Shown here: one piece after another, positions 5,850 to 7,441 of the stretch
How positions within the stretch are numbered: position 1 is the first letter of the stretch
Layout of the letters: every line of letters starts with the position of its first letter
Source of the DNA: DATKDF01 sp035512795
Lineage (GTDB): Bacteria > Acidobacteriota > Vicinamibacteria > Vicinamibacterales > SCN-69-37
DNA: 7,441 nucleotides
Assembly (NCBI GenBank): GCA_035512795.1
Contig: DATKDF010000228.1
Span: 1 to 7,441 of the forward strand
Direction of reading: 5' to 3'
Notes under the pieces: generated by a model
What the model was told of the DNA's origin: nothing
Seen by the model: only the letters and a program-made list of their open reading frames with translations
Database searches by the model: none
Program-made: the position numbers and the translations under genes

Positions 5850-6621
5850 CCCGCGCTGGCTGGCGACGGCCGTCGAGGGCGCGCTTGCGGCGGGCCGCAT
5901 CCACCGGGCGTTCTTCCGCCAGCACCCCGAGGTCTCCAAGAAGGGCCCCATCGACCTAGTGACCGCGGCCGATCTGGCCGCCGAACGCGAGTTTCGCGCG
6001 CTCGTGGCGGCGCGCTTTCCGACACACGTCGTGCTCGGTGAGGAGTACGGCGACCCGGGGCCGGGCAGCGGCTTCCGATGGATCGTCGACCCGCTCGATG
6101 GCACGACCAACTTCGCACACGGGCTGGCGCTCTTCTCGGTGTCGATTGCGCTCGAAATCGACGGCCGTGTCGACGTCGGCGCCGTGTTCGATCCAATCGC
6201 CGAGGAACTCTATACGGCCGAGCGGGGGCAGGGCACGCGGCTGAACGGGCAACGCCTGCGCGTCACGTCCACGGCCGATCTGGCCGACTGCCTCCTGTGC
6301 ACCGGGTTCCCGTACTCGGTCCGGGAGAAGCCCGCCCGTCAGGTCGAGGTGTTTGCGGCCTTCCTCCGCGAGGCGCGGGCCGTCCGCCGTCTCGGCTCGG
6401 CGGCGCTGGATCTCTGCTATATCGCGGCCGGCCGGTTTGATGGGTTCTGGGAGGACGGTCTCCAGGCGTGGGACGTGGCGGCCGGCGCGCTCATCGTGGA
6501 GGAAGCCGGTGGGCGGGTCACAGACTTCGCCGGCGCCCCGCTCGATCTGGCCTCCGGTCGCATCGTGGCCAGCAACGGCGCCGCGCATGACGCCATGCGC
6601 CGAGTCATCCTCGAGGGGTGA
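5839..6621 (+). CDS. Inositol monophosphatase family protein
   Basis: A 260-residue Mg-dependent phosphatase of the IMPase superfamily. Metal-site motifs are complete: GEE (67-69; Glu68), WIVDPLDGTTNF (81-92; Asp84, Asp87) and WDVAAG (211-216; Asp212). AVFDPIAEELYTAERGQG (115-132) and the C-terminal ALIVEEAGGRVTD are also typical. The substrate could be myo-inositol-1-phosphate, histidinol phosphate or another sugar phosphate. These are not separable by the motifs seen, and the pathway role is open. The GTG start at 5839 gives the normal family length and overlaps the upstream stop by 11 bases; a weak AAGAAG lies about ten bases upstream. The overlap implies co-transcription and translational coupling with the RsbW-like gene. 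Confidence 0.92.
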   Translation: MAPDPRWLATAVEGALAAGRIHRAFFRQHPEVSKKGPIDLVTAADLAAEREFRALVAARFPTHVVLGEEYGDPGPGSGFRWIVDPLDGTTNFAHGLALFSVSIALEIDGRVDVGAVFDPIAEELYTAERGQGTRLNGQRLRVTSTADLADCLLCTGFPYSVREKPARQVEVFAAFLREARAVRRLGSAALDLCYIAAGRFDGFWEDGLQAWDVAAGALIVEEAGGRVTDFAGAPLDLASGRIVASNGAAHDAMRRVILEG

Positions 6622-6644
6622 CACGCCGGCTCCTGGAGTCCTCC

Positions 6645-6666
6645 TGGTCCTCACGAGGGGACACCA
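6645..6666 (+). terminator. Weak terminator-like hairpin after the phosphatase gene
   Basis: TGGT-CCTC pairs with GGGG-(AC)-ACCA around a four-base ACGA loop, an eight-pair stem with a two-base bulge and one G-T pair. It begins 23 bases after the phosphatase stop. Only TCGTT follows, not a clear T-run, so this would be a poor intrinsic terminator. It may simply be a chance structure in GC-rich DNA. A second small hairpin (CGCGT-GCGAA-ACGCG, 6679-6693) lies just downstream, also without a T-run. Confidence 0.25.
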
Positions 6667-6713
6667 TCGTTGACCGATCGCGTGCGAAACGCGCGTCGCA
6701 GCCGCACTTCGGG

Positions 6714-6730
6714 TTGGCATCATTCCTGCC
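6714..6730 (+). promoter_or_regulatory. Candidate sigma-54 (-24/-12) promoter for the beta-barrel gene
   Basis: TTGGCATCATTCCTGCC has a complete TTGGCA -24 element and CTGC at -12, with exactly ten bases between the GG (6716-6717) and the GC (6728-6729), the spacing sigma-54 requires. The predicted start site is near 6741, giving a leader of about 42 bases to the ATG at 6783. The base after the GC is C rather than A or T, and GC-rich DNA raises the chance of false matches. A sigma-70 reading (TTGGCA with TCAAAT at 6735-6740, 15-base spacer) is also possible. Confidence 0.35.
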
Positions 6731-6782
6731 TCTCTCAAATGGTGGCGGTACTCGGTCCGCTTCGGGCGAGGAGATGGTCATC

Positions 6783-7441
6783 ATGCGTACATGGGTTCGG
6801 GCAGGGGCAATCGGAATGGCGATCGCGCTTGCCGGCGTCGTGCCGGCTGCTGCGCAGGCCGTGCACTCGTTCGGCGTCGGTGCCGGAGGGGTCTGGCCGC
6901 GCGGGTTCGACGCGCGGGTCGATGGCGACGTGCTCGTCGAGAACCTGAGTTCGTCGGAGCCGCTGCTCTTCGACATCGGACGCTTTCGCGGGGGACAGGT
7001 CTTCGGCGAATGGAACGTCGCGTTCAACGATCGTGTCGAAGTGTCGGGGGGCCTCTCGTTCTATCAGCGGACGGTTCCCAGCGTCTACCGGGACCTGGTC
7101 AATGACGCCGGCTTTGAGATCGCGCAGGACCTCAAGCTGCGGATGGCGCCCATTACCGGCATCGTCCGGTTTCTGCCGGCCGGGCGGCCGAGCGAGTTCC
7201 AGCCCTACATCGGCGCGGGCGTGGCGGCCATCAACTGGCGCTACAGCGAGGCCGGGGAGTTCGTCGACGAGAACTTCGACATCTTCGCGGCCCGGTTTGT
7301 CGAGACCGGCACGAGTCTCGGCGCCGTGTTCGTGCTCGGGGCGCGTGTGCCGATCGAGGGCGACATCTACGGCCTCACCCTCGAGTACCGGTACATCCGG
7401 GGGCAGGGCGACACCGGCGGCCTGCAGAACGGGTTCCTGGG
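6783..7441 (+). CDS. Outer-membrane beta-barrel protein, 3' end cut by the window edge
   Basis: An open frame of 219 complete codons running off the window. Residues 1-26 form a clear Sec signal peptide: a basic start (MRTWVR), a hydrophobic core and a PAAAQA cleavage region. The rest alternates polar and hydrophobic residues in short strands with aromatic girdle residues. Examples are VFGEWNVAFNDRVEVSGGL, FQPYIGAGVAAINWRY (139-154) and LTLEYRYIRG near the end, the pattern of OmpW/OmpX-like or porin-family small barrels. ATG at 6783 is preceded by GAGGAG at 6768-6773, nine bases upstream. An in-frame ATG at 6774 sits directly against that site and is unlikely. Function is not readable; such barrels range from structural proteins to small-solute pores. 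It has its own upstream gap and a probable separate promoter. Confidence 0.85.
   Translation, partial: MRTWVRAGAIGMAIALAGVVPAAAQAVHSFGVGAGGVWPRGFDARVDGDVLVENLSSSEPLLFDIGRFRGGQVFGEWNVAFNDRVEVSGGLSFYQRTVPSVYRDLVNDAGFEIAQDLKLRMAPITGIVRFLPAGRPSEFQPYIGAGVAAINWRYSEAGEFVDENFDIFAARFVETGTSLGAVFVLGARVPIEGDIYGLTLEYRYIRGQGDTGGLQNGFL

Noticed and set aside
6670..6698. TTGACC at 6670-6675 as a sigma-70 -35 element.
   Set aside because: No -10-like sequence occurs at a suitable distance; the following bases are GC-rich and form a small hairpin.

Overview
This is a GC-rich (roughly two-thirds G+C), densely packed bacterial chromosomal segment. It has Gram-negative features: heme-export/cytochrome c maturation (Ccm) genes and a signal-peptide-bearing outer-membrane beta-barrel protein. 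The gene set and codon style resemble Acidobacteriota of the Vicinamibacteria type, but that placement is an inference from general resemblance and no search was run. I see no mobile element, CRISPR array, tRNA or rRNA.

Layout. (1) Positions 1-2751, plus strand: a tightly coupled Ccm operon. It contains the 3' end of an unidentified membrane-anchored protein, ccmA (ABC ATPase), ccmB (six-helix permease), ccmC (heme-handling WWD-domain protein), a CcmD-family small protein and a 49-residue single-helix protein. Several junctions are overlapping stop/start codons (for example GTGA). (2) Positions 5379-2770, minus strand: aroA (EPSP synthase), aroK (shikimate kinase) and a calcineurin-like phosphoesterase. 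aroA and aroK overlap by ATGA, and the phosphoesterase follows aroK after 7 bases. This operon converges on the Ccm operon with only 18 bases between stop codons. (3) Positions 5403-6621, plus strand, divergent from aroA: a small HATPase/RsbW-type anti-sigma-like ATP-binding protein whose end overlaps an inositol-monophosphatase-family gene. (4) Positions 6622-6782: the largest non-coding gap, with a weak terminator-like hairpin and a good sigma-54-type -24/-12 candidate. (5) From 6783 to the window end: an outer-membrane beta-barrel protein, truncated by the window edge.

How they work together. CcmA, CcmB, CcmC and CcmD form the inner-membrane complex that loads heme onto the CcmE chaperone and releases it for c-type cytochrome assembly. 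ccmE, ccmF, ccmG and ccmH are not in this window. AroK and AroA catalyse consecutive steps of chorismate synthesis. The RsbW-like protein suggests partner-switching regulation, but no sigma factor or antagonist lies beside it. Most of the window is ordinary housekeeping DNA. The points most worth a second look are the inserted glycine in the CcmC WWD motif, the 49-residue protein ending the Ccm operon, the divergent start codons sharing one 8-base palindrome, and the sigma-54-like site before the barrel gene.
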